A DNA stretch of 64,000 nucleotides from Alistipes sp. (lineage in GTDB: Bacteria > Bacteroidota > Bacteroidia > Bacteroidales > Rikenellaceae): assembly GCA_017560305.1 (NCBI GenBank), contig JAFYOF010000016.1:28602-92601 (forward strand). Reading direction: 5' to 3'. The position numbers and the translations under genes were made by a program. Of the stretch, positions 50,080 to 58,489 are shown piece by piece. The notes below the pieces were generated by a model that was not told the origin of the DNA, made no database searches, and saw only the letters and a list, made by a program, of their open reading frames with translations. The number at the start of each line of letters is the position of its first letter. Position 1 is the first letter of the stretch.

Positions 50080-51885
50080 TTACTCCTGCTTTGCAGCTCG
50101 CTTGCGGTCAATCTCGTTCAAGAGAATCTTTCTCAAACGCATAGACTTTGGAGTCACCTCTACATACTCATCGGCCTTGATGTACTCCAATGCCTCCTCC
50201 AGCGAGAACACCTTTGGTGGCACGATTACCGCCTTGTCATCAGCGCCCGATGCACGCATATTTGTAAGCTGCTTTGCCTTTGTCACATTGATGGTGATAT
50301 CGCCCTGACGGGTGCTCTCGCCCACCACCTGACCGCAATACACCTCATCCATCGGAGCGATGAAGAAGCGGCCTCTATCCTGCAACTTATCAATCGAATA
50401 GGCATACGCCGTACCTGTCTCCGAGGCAATCAGCGAGCCATTTGTACGCATCTCAATCTCACCCATCCAAGGCTCAAAGTCCTTCAGACGGTGAGTCATA
50501 ATAGCCTCGCCCGCAGTCGCTGTAAGCATACTTGAGCGCAAACCGATGATACCACGCGATGGCACATCAAACTCCAATCGTGTGCGCTCGCCATCCGACT
50601 CCATATTTGTCATCACGCCCTTGCGCTTTGTCACCATCTCGATAACAGTACCCGCGCACTCATCTGGGCAATCAACAGTCATCTCCTCCACAGGTTCGCA
50701 CTTCACGCCATCAATCTCCTTCACGATAACCTTTGGCTGACCCACCTGCAACTCATAACCCTCACGACGCATTGTCTCAATCAACACCGAGAGGTGCAAC
50801 ACGCCACGACCATAGACGATAAACGAATCGGCATTCTGGCCTGGCGCAACACGCAACGCAAGGTTACGCTCTAACTCGCGGTCAAGACGCTCCTTGAGGT
50901 GACGCGATGTCACAAACTTACCATCACGGCCAAAGAAAGGCGAGTTGTTGATTGTAAACAACATCGACATCGTAGGCTCGTCGATAGCGATTGGTGGCAA
51001 TGGCTCCGGATTCTCAAAGTCGCAAATTGTGTCACCAATCTCAAAGCCCTCGATACCCACCATCGCACAAATCTCACCGCAACTTACGCTGTCAACCTTC
51101 TTCTTGCCAAGACCATCAAATACCATCAACTCCTTGATACGGGTCTTGATCATTGTCTCGCCATCACGCTTTGCAAGGGTCACGCTCTGTCCTGCACGCA
51201 ACTCACCGCGTGTGAGCTTACCCACAGCGATACGACCCACATAAGGCGAATACTCCAACGATGTCACCAGCATCTGAGGCGTACCCTCAACAACCTCTGG
51301 CTCTGGAATCTCGTCAATGATAGCATCCAGCAGCGGTGCAATTGAGTCGGTTGGCTCGTTCCAGATGTGCGACATCCAGCCCTGCTTTGCCGAGCCGTAG
51401 ATGGTCTTGTAGTCGAGCTGCTCCTCGGTTGCATCCAACGAGAACATCAAGTCGAAGACCTGCTCATTTACCACCTCGGGGCGGCAGTTCGCCTTATCAA
51501 CCTTGTTCACCACTACGATAGGCTTCTTACCCAACGACAACGCCTTCTGCAACACGAAGCGAGTCTGTGGCATTGTGCCCTCAAATGCGTCTACCAACAG
51601 CAACACGCCATCACACATATTGAGCACACGCTCCACCTCACCACCGAAGTCGGCGTGACCTGGGGTGTCGATGATGTTAATCTTGTAGTCTTTGTATATA
51701 ACGGAAACATTCTTTGAAAGAATGGTGATGCCTCGCTCTCTTTCGAGGTCATTGTTATCCATAATAAGGTCGCCATCGTTTGAATCTCCACGCAAAAGGT
51801 GTCCAGCGACGATCATCTTATCGACCAGTGTAGTCTTGCCGTGGTCGACATGTGCAATGATTGCAATATTGCGAAGTTTTTGCAT
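50080..51885 (-). CDS. typA: Ribosome-associated GTPase TypA/BipA
   Basis: A 601-residue translational GTPase. G1 is AHVDHGKTT at residues 11-19, G2 RGITI (about 55), G3 DTPGHADF (about 75), G4 NKVDK (about 128). The C-terminal domains typical of the BipA family follow, ending in basic residues (LNEIDRKRAAKQE). It associates with ribosomes under stress and affects 50S assembly. Full length. Divergently transcribed from aroB, with which it shares an 83-bp promoter region. Confidence 0.96.
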   Translation of the reverse strand: MQKLRNIAIIAHVDHGKTTLVDKMIVAGHLLRGDSNDGDLIMDNNDLERERGITILSKNVSVIYKDYKINIIDTPGHADFGGEVERVLNMCDGVLLLVDAFEGTMPQTRFVLQKALSLGKKPIVVVNKVDKANCRPEVVNEQVFDLMFSLDATEEQLDYKTIYGSAKQGWMSHIWNEPTDSIAPLLDAIIDEIPEPEVVEGTPQMLVTSLEYSPYVGRIAVGKLTRGELRAGQSVTLAKRDGETMIKTRIKELMVFDGLGKKKVDSVSCGEICAMVGIEGFEIGDTICDFENPEPLPPIAIDEPTMSMLFTINNSPFFGRDGKFVTSRHLKERLDRELERNLALRVAPGQNADSFIVYGRGVLHLSVLIETMRREGYELQVGQPKVIVKEIDGVKCEPVEEMTVDCPDECAGTVIEMVTKRKGVMTNMESDGERTRLEFDVPSRGIIGLRSSMLTATAGEAIMTHRLKDFEPWMGEIEMRTNGSLIASETGTAYAYSIDKLQDRGRFFIAPMDEVYCGQVVGESTRQGDITINVTKAKQLTNMRASGADDKAVIVPPKVFSLEEALEYIKADEYVEVTPKSMRLRKILLNEIDRKRAAKQE

Positions 51886-51904
51886 AGTAATTGAATTTAT
51901 TGTG

Positions 51905-51912
51905 CAAAGTTA
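51905..51912 (-). promoter_or_regulatory. typA promoter -7 box
   Basis: TAACTTTG on the minus strand (51912 to 51905) fits the Bacteroidetes consensus TAnnTTTG and lies about 20 bp before the typA start codon, giving a short leader. Confidence 0.6.
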
Positions 51913-51935
51913 ATAAAAATCGTAAAAAAATGTAC

Positions 51936-51943
51936 TACTTTTG
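51936..51943 (+). promoter_or_regulatory. aroB promoter -7 box
   Basis: TACTTTTG (51936-51943) fits TAnnTTTG, 25 bp before the aroB start codon at 51969. Together with the box at 51905-51912 it makes a compact divergent promoter pair. Confidence 0.55.
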
Positions 51944-51968
51944 TTCTACTATTCAATCGAAAGTTGTT

Positions 51969-52982
51969 ATGAATTATACAATAAAGATAAAAGAACAGAG
52001 CAAAGTGCTTGTTGGCAACATCGCGGAACTACTCCCCGAGCTACTTCCCTCCAAGCGTGTCGTGGTCATTTCCGACACCAACATCGACCGCCACTACCAC
52101 TCTCTCATCTCACAATACGACCACATTTTGATCGGTCTTGGCGAGACGAGCAAGACGCTCCACACCCTTGATATGATATATCGCCAGTTGATTGAGCTGG
52201 AGGCCGACCGCTCGACCTTCATCCTCGGCATCGGCGGCGGCATCGTCACCGACATCGCTGGCTTCGTGGCATCCACCTATATGCGTGGCGTGGAGTTCGG
52301 TTTCATCTCCACATCATTGCTGGGTCAGGTTGATGCGAGCGTGGGCGGCAAGAATGGCGTGAATATGAGCGGCTATAAGAATATGGTCGGCTCGTTCAAT
52401 CAGCCCAAGTTTGTCATCTGCGATGTATCGTTGCTCCACACCCTCTCACGCCGTGAGTTCCGCACGGGCTTGGCCGAGATTATCAAGGCGGGCATTATCG
52501 CCGACAGAGAGTTGTTTGAGCAACTTGAGGCGTGCGACTTCAGCACTCTCTCGCAGGATAAGGAGCAGTTGAGCCACATCGTCTATCGTGCCATCAAGGT
52601 GAAAGCCGATATCGTCGAGCGTGACGAGCGCGAATCGGGCGACAGACGCCTTCTCAACCTCGGTCACACAATGGCTCACGCCATAGAGAAGTGCTCTTCA
52701 CAGATGAATCACGGCGAGGCTGTTGCCGTGGGTCTTGATATGATTGCCAAGGTGGCTGCCAAGCGCAACCTCCTGAGCGCAGAGGATGCCGAGCGCATTG
52801 AGCAGTTGCTTATTCGTGCAGGCTTCTGCCTTGAGCCTCCGACAGAGGTGCGCCAGTTACTCAAAGCCATCAACAAGGACAAGAAGAGCGAAGGCGAGAA
52901 TATCCACATCGTACTCCCCACCTCAATCGGCAGTTGCATAGTCGAGCAGATGCCACTCACTGAGTTTAAGGCGATGTTTTAA
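51969..52982 (+). CDS. aroB: 3-Dehydroquinate synthase
   Basis: A 337-residue enzyme of the shikimate pathway, converting DAHP to 3-dehydroquinate with NAD and a metal ion. The start at 51969 (MNYTIKIKEQ) is preferred because an upstream extension to 51891 would pass through the promoter region. The NAD-binding GIGGGIVTDIAGF is at about residues 87-99. Metal ligands fit Glu170 (LAEIIK), His233 (LGHTMAH) and His248 (NHGEA). KAGIIAD and GDRRLLNLGH support the assignment. Full length. Confidence 0.96.
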   Translation: MNYTIKIKEQSKVLVGNIAELLPELLPSKRVVVISDTNIDRHYHSLISQYDHILIGLGETSKTLHTLDMIYRQLIELEADRSTFILGIGGGIVTDIAGFVASTYMRGVEFGFISTSLLGQVDASVGGKNGVNMSGYKNMVGSFNQPKFVICDVSLLHTLSRREFRTGLAEIIKAGIIADRELFEQLEACDFSTLSQDKEQLSHIVYRAIKVKADIVERDERESGDRRLLNLGHTMAHAIEKCSSQMNHGEAVAVGLDMIAKVAAKRNLLSAEDAERIEQLLIRAGFCLEPPTEVRQLLKAINKDKKSEGENIHIVLPTSIGSCIVEQMPLTEFKAMF

Positions 52983-53002
52983 TCTCTGCAAATACACATA
53001 AC

Positions 53003-53034
53003 AACAAAAGGAGGCTCGTTTGCCTCCTTTTGTT
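53003..53034 (+). terminator. Terminator after aroB
   Basis: AACAAAAGGAGGC (53003-53015) pairs perfectly with GCCTCCTTTTGTT (53022-53034), a 13-bp stem with a six-base loop, about 20 bp after the aroB stop. Confidence 0.85.
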
Positions 53035-53144
53035 ATATAAAGTATAATCCCACTACCCAAAAGTATGAGTGAAAGTTGTTTTAAATATCTCGCCGTTTGA
53101 AATTGTCTCAAGTAAATCGAAAGAGTATGGCAATCGCAAAAAAA

Positions 53145-53170
53145 TTCCCTCAATCCGTAGATTGAGGGAA
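53145..53170 (-). terminator. Terminator after LRR lipoprotein gene
   Basis: TTCCCTCAAT (53145-53154) and ATTGAGGGAA (53161-53170) form a perfect 10-bp stem with a six-base loop. On the minus strand it is followed by seven T residues, 14 bp after the stop of the LRR gene. Confidence 0.85.
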
Positions 53171-53183
53171 AATCTTTGGTGTT

Positions 53184-54020
53184 TTATCTAAACTTCCAAT
53201 TCTTCTCCTCGGCAAACTTTTTATCCGCATCCGAAATCTCGTTACTTTCGTCGCTATTCTTTGAGATAACATTTATCGTAGCATATTTCAATGGGTATTC
53301 TCCGACATACCAAATTGTTTCTCCAGTCCAATCTGACAATGCGTTGATTATTTTTGACATCTCGCCAGACTTAATTTCATTGAGGCAGCAGCCGAGATTA
53401 TACAACTTTGTATTCCTGCTCAGATCCAACGACATTAGTTTATTGTTGGCGCAGCCTAATTCGCCCAACTCTGTATTTTTACTCACATCCAACGATGTTA
53501 GTTTATTGCTGTTGCAGAACAATACATTCAAATTGAGGCTTTTACTCACATCCAACTGTGTCAATTGATTGTTGTCACAACTTAAGAATCCCAATTCTGA
53601 ATTTTCACCCACGATAAATGTTGTCAATTGATTATTATCACATTGAAGAAGTTTCAATCCAGGGTATTTGGTTATATCTAATGATGTTAATTCATTATCG
53701 CTACAACGCAAGCAGGGAATATCTCCTTTTAAGACTACGGTTTGAGATGTAATCTTGTAAGTAATATCAACAACAAAAGCCTCTAAGATGCCGCCATCCG
53801 CATCTTTTTCTTCTTCGCCTATCTTTATTGCACCGATAACTTCGGTAGGCACCTTATCTCTTATAAATCGCAAAACGATTGTTTCACCCACCTCCTTATT
53901 GGTGGTCAATGTAATTTGAGGGTCTTGCGGCAAATAGGCGTCTTCAAAGTTGCTTTCATTCTCTTTTTCACACCCACAAAGCACCGCAATTGCGAAAATT
54001 GCGAATAATATTCTCTTCAT
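53184..54020 (-). CDS. Leucine-rich-repeat lipoprotein
   Basis: A 278-residue lipoprotein. The ATG at 54020 gives a short signal peptide ending in the lipobox LCGC, with the lipid cysteine at about residue 17; the frame is open to 54095 but the extra segment would spoil the signal. The C-terminal half carries about five LRRs with the repeated pattern L..L.CDNNQLTxLDVSKxxxL, a Bacteroidetes type seen in surface proteins. The first half is a polar region with no recognised domain. It is likely an outer-membrane-anchored binding protein. It has its own terminator. Confidence 0.8.
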   Translation of the reverse strand: MKRILFAIFAIAVLCGCEKENESNFEDAYLPQDPQITLTTNKEVGETIVLRFIRDKVPTEVIGAIKIGEEEKDADGGILEAFVVDITYKITSQTVVLKGDIPCLRCSDNELTSLDITKYPGLKLLQCDNNQLTTFIVGENSELGFLSCDNNQLTQLDVSKSLNLNVLFCNSNKLTSLDVSKNTELGELGCANNKLMSLDLSRNTKLYNLGCCLNEIKSGEMSKIINALSDWTGETIWYVGEYPLKYATINVISKNSDESNEISDADKKFAEEKNWKFR

Positions 54021-54124
54021 AGCACACTCATTTTCCTTAATGGTTTGTGTAATCTCTCTCGCTATAAAGTTACAGAGAATTAATGATATATGCAAAGAAA
54101 ATATGTGATTTTTTTTAGAAAACT

Positions 54125-54490
54125 CTATTTTTTCAGTGTCTTATAAGATAGTATATGCCAAGTAATTGCTACGGCAAGCAAGCCCATCAGCAGCTGCGCC
54201 CACCACCACTCATCAACCACCGCCACGATGCAGTAGCCTATCGTGAGCCACACCATCCCTACCGACACCACCTTCACACGCAGCGGAATGGCGCGATACT
54301 CCCTGAAATTCCTGATATATGCGCCCAATCGGGGGTGATTTATCAGCCACTCATACAACCTTGGCGAACTGCGCACAAAGAGCCACGCCGCAAGCAACAA
54401 CAGCGGCGTCGTAGGCACCACGGGCAGAAAAATTCCCGCTATACCCAAGCCCAAAAAGAGCACTCCAAGTATGGCTAATAAAATTTTCAT
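54125..54490 (-). CDS. Inner membrane protein of the DUF454/YbaN family
   Basis: A 121-residue membrane protein with four hydrophobic segments: a first helix pair with GVLFLGLGIAGIFLPVVPTTP and LLLLAAWLFVRSS, then a basic cytoplasmic loop (NHPRLGAYIRNFREYRAIPLRVK) and two more helices. The LPVVPTTPxLLxAAWxFxRSSPR and PxLGxYIRNF patterns define the DUF454 (YbaN) family. The function is unknown. A TAnnTTTG box (TAACTTTG, minus strand 54504 to 54497) lies about 7 bp before the start codon. Confidence 0.85.
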   Translation of the reverse strand: MKILLAILGVLFLGLGIAGIFLPVVPTTPLLLLAAWLFVRSSPRLYEWLINHPRLGAYIRNFREYRAIPLRVKVVSVGMVWLTIGYCIVAVVDEWWWAQLLMGLLAVAITWHILSYKTLKK

Positions 54491-54544
54491 TGCCGCAAAG
54501 TTAATAATTAGCCCTCAAATAGCAATCAAGCGACAAAAAATTGT

Positions 54545-54552
54545 TACATTTG
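54545..54552 (+). promoter_or_regulatory. rpiB promoter -7 box
   Basis: TACATTTG (54545-54552) fits TAnnTTTG, 29 bp upstream of the rpiB start codon. A TTG-containing stretch about 20 bp further upstream may act as the -33 element. Confidence 0.55.
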
Positions 54553-54581
54553 CACATAATTGAACTAATACATTTATAAAT

Positions 54582-55016
54582 ATGAAGAAAATAGGTATCG
54601 CTTGCGACCACGCAGGTTATCAGATGAAGGAGTTTTTGGTTGGTTACCTCTCAACCAAGGGTTATGAAGTAGTAGATTTCGGTTGCGACTCTGAGGAGAG
54701 CATCGACTACCCCGATTTCGGTCACGCATTGGCTTCGGCTATCGAGGCAGGCGAGATGGAGCAGGGCGTAGGTCTTTGCGGCTCTGGCGAGGGTATGGCT
54801 ATGACCTTGAACAAACACCAGGGCATCCGCGCAGGTTTGTGCTGGAGCGCCGAGATTGCAGGTCTCACACGCCAGCACAACAACGCAAATGTTGTAGTGC
54901 TCCCAGCACGCTTCATCTCTAACGACGAGGCTATCGCCATCGTTGACAAGTTCCTCTCAACAGAGTTTGAGGGTGGTCGTCACATCCGCCGCGTGGAGAA
55001 GATTGCTTGCAAATAA
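54582..55016 (+). CDS. rpiB: Ribose 5-phosphate isomerase B
   Basis: A 144-residue isomerase of the RpiB/LacAB family, interconverting ribose 5-phosphate and ribulose 5-phosphate in the pentose phosphate pathway. The N-terminal IACDHAGYQMKE includes Asp9 and His10. Cys66 in GLCGSGEGM is the usual catalytic base, and TRQHNNANVVVLPAR carries His99. Full length for the family. It probably shares a transcript with the following DUF853 gene, 21 bp downstream. Confidence 0.95.
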   Translation: MKKIGIACDHAGYQMKEFLVGYLSTKGYEVVDFGCDSEESIDYPDFGHALASAIEAGEMEQGVGLCGSGEGMAMTLNKHQGIRAGLCWSAEIAGLTRQHNNANVVVLPARFISNDEAIAIVDKFLSTEFEGGRHIRRVEKIACK

Positions 55017-55037
55017 TCCAACCCCAAAAGCAGAATA

Positions 55038-56594
55038 ATGTACAAGGATAATCAGTTATATGTGGCCCATTGCAACAATGGGCCTATACATATCATTGGC
55101 AAGATGGCTAACCGCCACGGACTCATCGCGGGTGCTACGGGTACGGGTAAGACAGTCACCCTGCAGGTACTCGCCGAGACCTTCTCACAGGCTGGCGTCC
55201 CCTGCTTTATGGCAGATATGAAGGGCGACCTGTCGGGAATCTCGCAGCAGGGTAAGCTGAGCGGCTTTATCGAGAAGCGATGCGCCGAGTTCGGCATCGA
55301 CCCCACGGCTCTGAAGTTCGAGGGATGCCCCGTGCGCTTCTACGATGTCTACGGCAAGCAGGGTCATCCGATGCGCACCACAATCAAGAATATGGGCTCT
55401 ATGCTCCTTTCTCGATTGCTTGAGCTCAACGACACCCAGTCGGGCGTACTCGCCCTGACCTTCCGCATCGCCGAGGACGAGAACCTACAGCTGATTGATA
55501 TGAAGGACCTGCGTCTGATGCTCGACTATGTGGCAAAGAACTCCGAGCGCTACTCTACCACCTACGGCAATGTGTCGGCAGCAACTATCGGCGCCATCCA
55601 GCGCTCGTTGCTCACCCTTGCCGAGCAGGGCGGCGACAAGTTCTTCGGCGAGCCAGCGTTCGACATCTACGACCTGTTGCAGACCGAAGGCGGACGAGGC
55701 GTGATGAACATCCTTGCGGCTGATGAGCTGATGCTCCAGCCAAAGTTATACTCCACATTCCTGATGTGGCTGCTGACCGAGATTTACAACAAGATGCCCG
55801 AGATTGGTGATATGGAGTTGCCGAAGATGGTATTCTTTTTCGACGAGGCTCATATGCTCTTCAAGGATACCTCGAAGGCTCTCACCGACAAGATTGAGCA
55901 GATTGTTCGCCTTATCCGCTCGAAGGGTATCGGCGTATATTTCATCTCGCAGTCGCCATCCGACCTTCCCGATGCTATTCTTGGTCAGTGCGGTAACCGT
56001 GTCCAGCACGCCCTGCGCGCCTTTACACCCAAGGATCAGGCGGCAGTAAAGTCGGCTGCGCAGACATTCCGCCCCAACCCAGAGTTCTCCACCGAGCGTG
56101 AGATTCTGGAGCTCGGCACGGGCGAGGCGCTGGTATCGTTCCTTGACGAGAAGGGCGCACCTTCGATGGTTGAGCGCGCGAAGATTCTCTTCCCATTGAG
56201 CCAGATTGGCGCAATCACATCGGAGCAGCGCCAGCAGATAAACTCTTCGTCACGCATTGCGGGCAAGTACGACACCGCCGTAGACCGCGAGTCGGCATTT
56301 GAGAAGATTTCCAAGCAGCGCGAGGAGGCTCAAAAGCAGGAGACTGAGGCTAAGGCTGCCGAGGCGGAGCGCAAGGAGCAGGAGAAGCGTGAAAAGGAGG
56401 AGGCAAAGGCACGCAAGAGCTCTGCGGGTAGTTTCAAGAAGACTCTGGTGGGTAGTATGCTCGGCACCGCCGTGACCTACTTCGCCAAGACCGTAGCCCA
56501 GCAGATGGCAAAGAAGTTGACAGGCACCACCACCCGCTCGACATCTACACGCAAGAAGACCACAACAAAAAAGTCTACAACAAAGAAGAAGTAA
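55038..56594 (+). CDS. HerA-like ATPase, DUF853 family
   Basis: A 518-residue HerA/FtsK-type ATPase. Walker A is GATGTGKT at 32-39 and Walker B is FFFDEAHM at about 264-271. The middle contains QSGVLALTFRIAED and the TTYGNVSAATIGAIQRSL segment of the DUF853 family. The last 100 residues are a charged coiled segment (EAQKQETEAKAAEAERKEQEK) and a K/T/S-rich tail, suggesting nucleic-acid or envelope contact. The biological role in Bacteroidales is not settled. It lies downstream of rpiB. Confidence 0.88.
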   Translation: MYKDNQLYVAHCNNGPIHIIGKMANRHGLIAGATGTGKTVTLQVLAETFSQAGVPCFMADMKGDLSGISQQGKLSGFIEKRCAEFGIDPTALKFEGCPVRFYDVYGKQGHPMRTTIKNMGSMLLSRLLELNDTQSGVLALTFRIAEDENLQLIDMKDLRLMLDYVAKNSERYSTTYGNVSAATIGAIQRSLLTLAEQGGDKFFGEPAFDIYDLLQTEGGRGVMNILAADELMLQPKLYSTFLMWLLTEIYNKMPEIGDMELPKMVFFFDEAHMLFKDTSKALTDKIEQIVRLIRSKGIGVYFISQSPSDLPDAILGQCGNRVQHALRAFTPKDQAAVKSAAQTFRPNPEFSTEREILELGTGEALVSFLDEKGAPSMVERAKILFPLSQIGAITSEQRQQINSSSRIAGKYDTAVDRESAFEKISKQREEAQKQETEAKAAEAERKEQEKREKEEAKARKSSAGSFKKTLVGSMLGTAVTYFAKTVAQQMAKKLTGTTTRSTSTRKKTTTKKSTTKKK

Positions 56595-56614
56595 GCAGAC
56601 TGCTTAACAATGAA

Positions 56615-56650
56615 AGGCTACCAACCCTGCGGTTAGTAGCCTTATTTGTT
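56615..56650 (+). terminator. Terminator after DUF853 gene
   Basis: AAGGCTACCAAC (56615-56626) pairs with GTTAGTAGCCTT (56633-56644) with one G-T wobble, followed by ATTTGTTTTG. It lies about 20 bp after the stop codon. Confidence 0.8.
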
Positions 56651-56710
56651 TTGTGGAATTAGTTTTTCTTCGGCTTAATATCATCAAGATTAAGAATTTG
56701 TATAAATAGA

Positions 56711-56797
56711 GTGTTTTCAAGGCTTGCGAAGCTCGAAAAAGCGGAGTTTACTAGTGGTAAATGAGCATTTTGAGAGCTAGCGTAACGCGGAAAACAC
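56711..56797. repeat. Intergenic inverted repeat, REP-like
   Basis: GTGTTTTC (56711-56718) and GAAAACAC (56790-56797) bound an 87-bp element that contains further inner arms (TTTAC/GTAAA). It lies in the otherwise empty gap between the DUF853 gene and the outer-membrane barrel gene. Elements of this style may be repeated in Bacteroidales genomes, but only one copy is in this window. Confidence 0.5.
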
Positions 56798-56819
56798 CTT
56801 TTTAGACAGATTCTATGCT

Positions 56820-58487
56820 CTAAAAATTAAACTTCACACCTACCATACCCTGTGCCGTGTCACGATAGTAGTGCAGCCACTCATAGACCTTGCTGCCCGA
56901 GAGGTTGCGACCCTCGGCAAAGACAGCCCAATGCTCGTTGAAGCGCCACTCGGCATCCAAGCCCACGGTGAATGTTGGGTCGGTGATTGTCGCCGTGAAC
57001 GATGGCATCAAACCATTGCCACCCTCCTCTGCAAGTGTCATCCACTTGATACTGCTCAAATACTCTATGTTCGCACCGATTGACAACTTCTTGCCCGTAT
57101 AGCGCAAGCCGAGGTTGAAATCAAAGTTTGGTCGGTTGCAGTAGTAGTCATCGTAATTCTCCCACACATATACATTAGCGCCCACCGTAGCCTCAAACCA
57201 TCCCGAAGGGCGGAATGTGGCGTTGGCATTCATCGTGAGCGAGTGCTGATATGCAGTCACGAAGTAGTAGTCCGCACCCGAGTTATACCAATAGAGGTGG
57301 TCATCTGCGAGCGACAACTGCGCCGATATATTGTAGGCGAAAATACCCTTACCGAGGTTACCGCCAATACCGATTCTACCGTTATACACTGTCTCGTTTG
57401 TGAGCGCTGCCGCCTGGTTTGCCACCAACTGCGACACCGCAACGAATGGGTTGGCATACGAAAGCGTAGCGAAATCGTGTCTGTTCAACTCGCCATCCAC
57501 CTCCACATAAGGCACGAAACTCTGCTTCGCATTGTTCCAGCTCATCTTCAGGTATGGGAAGATATGGTGTGGCGACTTACCCGACTCGCCCACTACATCG
57601 TTATAGTAGTCCGCACCGATGGCAAATGTGAAGCGCTCACGGTCCAGACCATAGCGCGCACCCGCTGCAATGATATTGTTCTTGTAGGCAGCCAACGCCT
57701 GCGAGCCATAGGCACCCTCATAGCCCACATTGAATTTCAGCAAGTGGTTGCCCACCATCTTGCCCAGCTCGGCCTTTGCCGACGACTGTGTCTGCTTCAA
57801 GCGGTTGCCATCCTCGAGTTTCATAGCATTTGCAAACATACCACCGCCTATCTCCACATTGAAGTTCCAGCGGCTCAGGTCGGTAAAGTCATCACCAAAA
57901 CGCACCTTGCCCTTCCACTCGCCAAAGTGGATAAACTCGCCCGTTGTTGGGTAACGGTGACGCATCTGGCCATCGCCGTAGATATCCACCTCAAACATAC
58001 GACGACCCACCATCGCACCTGCTCGACCACCAATGCGGTTACTCAGCTCCGATGTTTTATCCTTCACCTGTGTCACGCCATCCAATGCGTAGCGGTTACG
58101 ATAGTCACCCCAATGGTTGATATATCCCATCGCATAGCCACGATCCTTCTTATAGGTCGAAACATAAACATCGCTCTCACTTGCCAGAGGCACGCCCGCC
58201 GCCGCCTTCACATACAACAGACGCGAACGCACAAAATCCCAATAGGAGATTGTCGCAGGCTTGAAGTTCTGCACCAAAAGCGAAGTCTCATACGAGCGGG
58301 GCATAAACGAGTAGTCAATGTCGGGGCGCATCATCACCGTGTCGGTCATATCCGGCACCATAGCCAGTTTCTGCGCCTTGTTCACATTAGGGATGTAGTT
58401 CTTCTCTACCTCCACCTGCTTTACCACCTGCGCCTGGGCAAACATCGGCACCAGGAGCAACAATGTTATATATGCAATTCTTCTCAT
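56820..58487 (-). CDS. Outer-membrane beta-barrel protein
   Basis: A 555-residue protein with a signal peptide (MRRIAYITLLLLVPMFAQA), then about 60 residues of extended periplasmic sequence and a long beta-barrel with alternating aromatic and polar strands (FNVEIGGGMFAN, FTFAIGADYYND). The terminal strand ends in phenylalanine (GMVGVKFNF), the standard signal for outer-membrane insertion. No TonB plug motif was recognised, so a TonB-dependent receptor name would not be justified. It is separated by only 2 bp from the TPR gene upstream (58490-61477), which suggests a functional pair. The substrate is unknown. Confidence 0.75.
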   Translation of the reverse strand: MRRIAYITLLLLVPMFAQAQVVKQVEVEKNYIPNVNKAQKLAMVPDMTDTVMMRPDIDYSFMPRSYETSLLVQNFKPATISYWDFVRSRLLYVKAAAGVPLASESDVYVSTYKKDRGYAMGYINHWGDYRNRYALDGVTQVKDKTSELSNRIGGRAGAMVGRRMFEVDIYGDGQMRHRYPTTGEFIHFGEWKGKVRFGDDFTDLSRWNFNVEIGGGMFANAMKLEDGNRLKQTQSSAKAELGKMVGNHLLKFNVGYEGAYGSQALAAYKNNIIAAGARYGLDRERFTFAIGADYYNDVVGESGKSPHHIFPYLKMSWNNAKQSFVPYVEVDGELNRHDFATLSYANPFVAVSQLVANQAAALTNETVYNGRIGIGGNLGKGIFAYNISAQLSLADDHLYWYNSGADYYFVTAYQHSLTMNANATFRPSGWFEATVGANVYVWENYDDYYCNRPNFDFNLGLRYTGKKLSIGANIEYLSSIKWMTLAEEGGNGLMPSFTATITDPTFTVGLDAEWRFNEHWAVFAEGRNLSGSKVYEWLHYYRDTAQGMVGVKFNF

Positions 58488-58489
58488 CT

